Part shown: positions 62,929 through 64,000 of the stretch, piece by piece
How the letters are laid out: each line of letters begins with the position of its first letter
Position numbering within the stretch: the stretch's first letter is position 1
From: JACKIC01 sp964392305
Lineage (GTDB): Bacteria; Planctomycetota; UBA1135; UBA2386
Reading direction: 5' to 3'
DNA length: 64,000 nt
NCBI GenBank assembly: GCA_964392305.1
Contig: CAYMPV010000002.1
Location: 186,001 to 250,000 of the forward strand
Translations under genes and position numbers: made by a program
Notes under the pieces: model-generated
What the model was told of the DNA's origin: nothing
What the model saw: the letters and a program-made list of their open reading frames with translations, nothing else
The model's database searches: none

Positions 62929-63746
62929 TCGCCGGCAAGACCTGGCGCGAAGTGCGCGTGATGACCTTGGTCTACGGGGCCATCCTGGTGCTGATGATGG
63001 TTCCCGCGGTCTACGTGTGGCCCGACCTCTACGCCGATCTGCAGCGGCCGTCGGCGATGGCCAAGGCGGTCGGCAGCATGGGCGAGTTCATGCAGCGCGC
63101 GATGGACGCGCTGCGCAACAAGGACGAGGACTTCGCCTACCTCAGCTACATGGCGCTGCAACTGTTCTTCAAGGGCGCCAACGTCGCCGGCATCGCCGCC
63201 GGCGTGCTGCTCGGCACCGGCCTGTTCGCGCGCGAACGCGAAGCGATGACGTTCGAGTTCCTGCTGAGCCGACCGGTGTCGCGCGGCGCGATCCTGTGGC
63301 AGAAGGTCTGGCCGTGCCTGATCGCGATCGTGTTGCCGATCTTCGTCGCCAATCTGCTCGCCATCCCGGTGTCGCGCCGGATCGAGTTCGGCCTGCCGCT
63401 CGATCGGGTGCTGTGGTGCAGCCTGCACAGCGCCCTGTTCGTGCTGCTGGTGTTCCTGCTGACGGTGGTCGCGTCGATCCGTTGCCGGGTACAGGCGCAC
63501 GCCGCCTTCTGGGTCGGCGGCTTCGTGATCGTGCAGCTGGCGATCTACTTCATCCCGGTGCTGCGCCTGGGGTCGTTGTTCCGGCTCTCGGACTTCGACT
63601 GGTACGGACCGATCATGGCCGGCAATCGCGGGCCGGGCCAGATGTTCGACGTGGTGAACGAGGCGGGCCTGACCAGCTGGCTGCTGCTGTCGCTGGTCAT
63701 GCTCTACGCCATCGCCCATTGGCAACTCGAGCGCGCCCGGCTGTGA
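62925..63746 (+). CDS. ABC-2-type exporter permease, 273 aa
   Basis: Six membrane segments. GTGLFAREREAMTFEFLLSR is the usual cytoplasmic coupling loop of ABC-2 permeases, followed by ILWQKVWPCLIAIVLPIFVA. The last helix ends SLVMLYAIAHWQLERARL. GTG 62925 overlaps the ATPase stop (GTGA). Probably exports a lipid, peptide or drug with the ATPase at 61984. Confidence 0.85.
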   Translation: MIAGKTWREVRVMTLVYGAILVLMMVPAVYVWPDLYADLQRPSAMAKAVGSMGEFMQRAMDALRNKDEDFAYLSYMALQLFFKGANVAGIAAGVLLGTGLFAREREAMTFEFLLSRPVSRGAILWQKVWPCLIAIVLPIFVANLLAIPVSRRIEFGLPLDRVLWCSLHSALFVLLVFLLTVVASIRCRVQAHAAFWVGGFVIVQLAIYFIPVLRLGSLFRLSDFDWYGPIMAGNRGPGQMFDVVNEAGLTSWLLLSLVMLYAIAHWQLERARL

Positions 63747-63759
63747 GGTGCGGCCGCCG

Positions 63760-64000
63760 ATGATCTGGCTCGAAGTGTCGCTGACGCTGCTGCGCGAACT
63801 GCTGCGGGCGCTGACCACGCCGGTGCGGCTGCTGCTCTACCTGCCGGCGCGCAAGAAGTGGCGACGGCTCGCGCAGCAGGTGCTCGACGGCGTCGCCGAT
63901 GCCGCGCCCGAGGACCCGCGCCCGGCACTGGCGCAGTTCTTCGCCAAACGGCGCCCCCACCGCGGCGCCGTTCCGCACCTGTTCTTGTCGGCGGGCGAAG
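63760..64000 (+). CDS. lpxB: probable lipid-A-disaccharide synthase LpxB, 3' partial
   Basis: The frame starts at ATG 63760 with MIWLEVSLTLLRELLRALTT and continues past the right edge. The end HRGAVPHLFLSAGE resembles the LpxB opening FxxAGExSGD. About 65 residues precede it, more than in the usual LpxB, so it has an N-terminal extension. Only 80 residues are visible; another GT-B enzyme is possible. Confidence 0.6.
   Translation, partial: MIWLEVSLTLLRELLRALTTPVRLLLYLPARKKWRRLAQQVLDGVADAAPEDPRPALAQFFAKRRPHRGAVPHLFLSAGE

Overview
The window is GC-rich, almost fully coding bacterial DNA, most consistent with a free-living member of the Planctomycetota. Supporting signs are a membrane-anchored FHA plus Ser/Thr protein kinase, a prenyltransferase/squalene-oxidase-repeat protein, secreted FG-GAP, C-type-lectin and DNRLRE proteins that share a C-terminal tail, an NPCBM protein beside a von Willebrand factor A protein, two GroEL paralogues around one GroES, and gram-negative features (beta-barrel outer-membrane protein, the start of a probable LpxB). 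No rRNA, CRISPR array or phage structural gene is visible. I assign no species.

Layout. 1-1277: MBOAT acyltransferase, cut at the left edge. 1302-4773: a run of small minus-strand genes of unknown function plus an orphan HicB-like protein; it looks accessory. 5212-9689: FHA-kinase, YggU-type protein, a PNP-family protein that has lost its active site, and PurN. 9693-14090: a minus-strand operon of a short-chain dehydrogenase and a ribose-type ABC importer. 14195-19305: YugP-type peptidase, a MarR-DoxX-pirin unit with two matching operators, a squalene-cyclase-like protein and an outer-membrane protein. 19461-24940: glycosyltransferase, a MocA-oxidoreductase/epimerase fusion and an S9 peptidase.

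25020-30692 begins with tRNA-Pro(UGG) and is an accessory stretch: a radC remnant, small lipoproteins, a DUF6573-like gene, a serine recombinase with a duplicated 5' end, a lectin-domain protein, frameshifted remnants, and AT-richer membrane genes. 30693-42764 returns to mixed core genes: FG-GAP protein, macrodomain-like protein, metK, envelope genes, TerC, SGNH hydrolase, an rRNA uracil methyltransferase, aldose epimerase, di-haem peroxidase and a degenerate histidine kinase. 42840-49863: two related long palindromes, a sodium:solute symporter pair, a DNRLRE protein and a VWA/NPCBM pair. 50175-55989: chaperone block groEL-groES-groEL, dnaJ, grpE, fmdB. 56003-64000: envelope and hypothetical genes, trkA, an orphan PabA/TrpG-type amidotransferase joined to an ABC exporter, and the start of a probable lpxB.

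Two genome-level themes recur. Many genes have a TANNNT hexamer 6-11 nt before the start codon and no Shine-Dalgarno sequence, which predicts leaderless transcripts. Operon genes are usually joined by 4-base GTGA/ATGA stop-start overlaps. All functions are inferred from reading the sequence; no database search was run.
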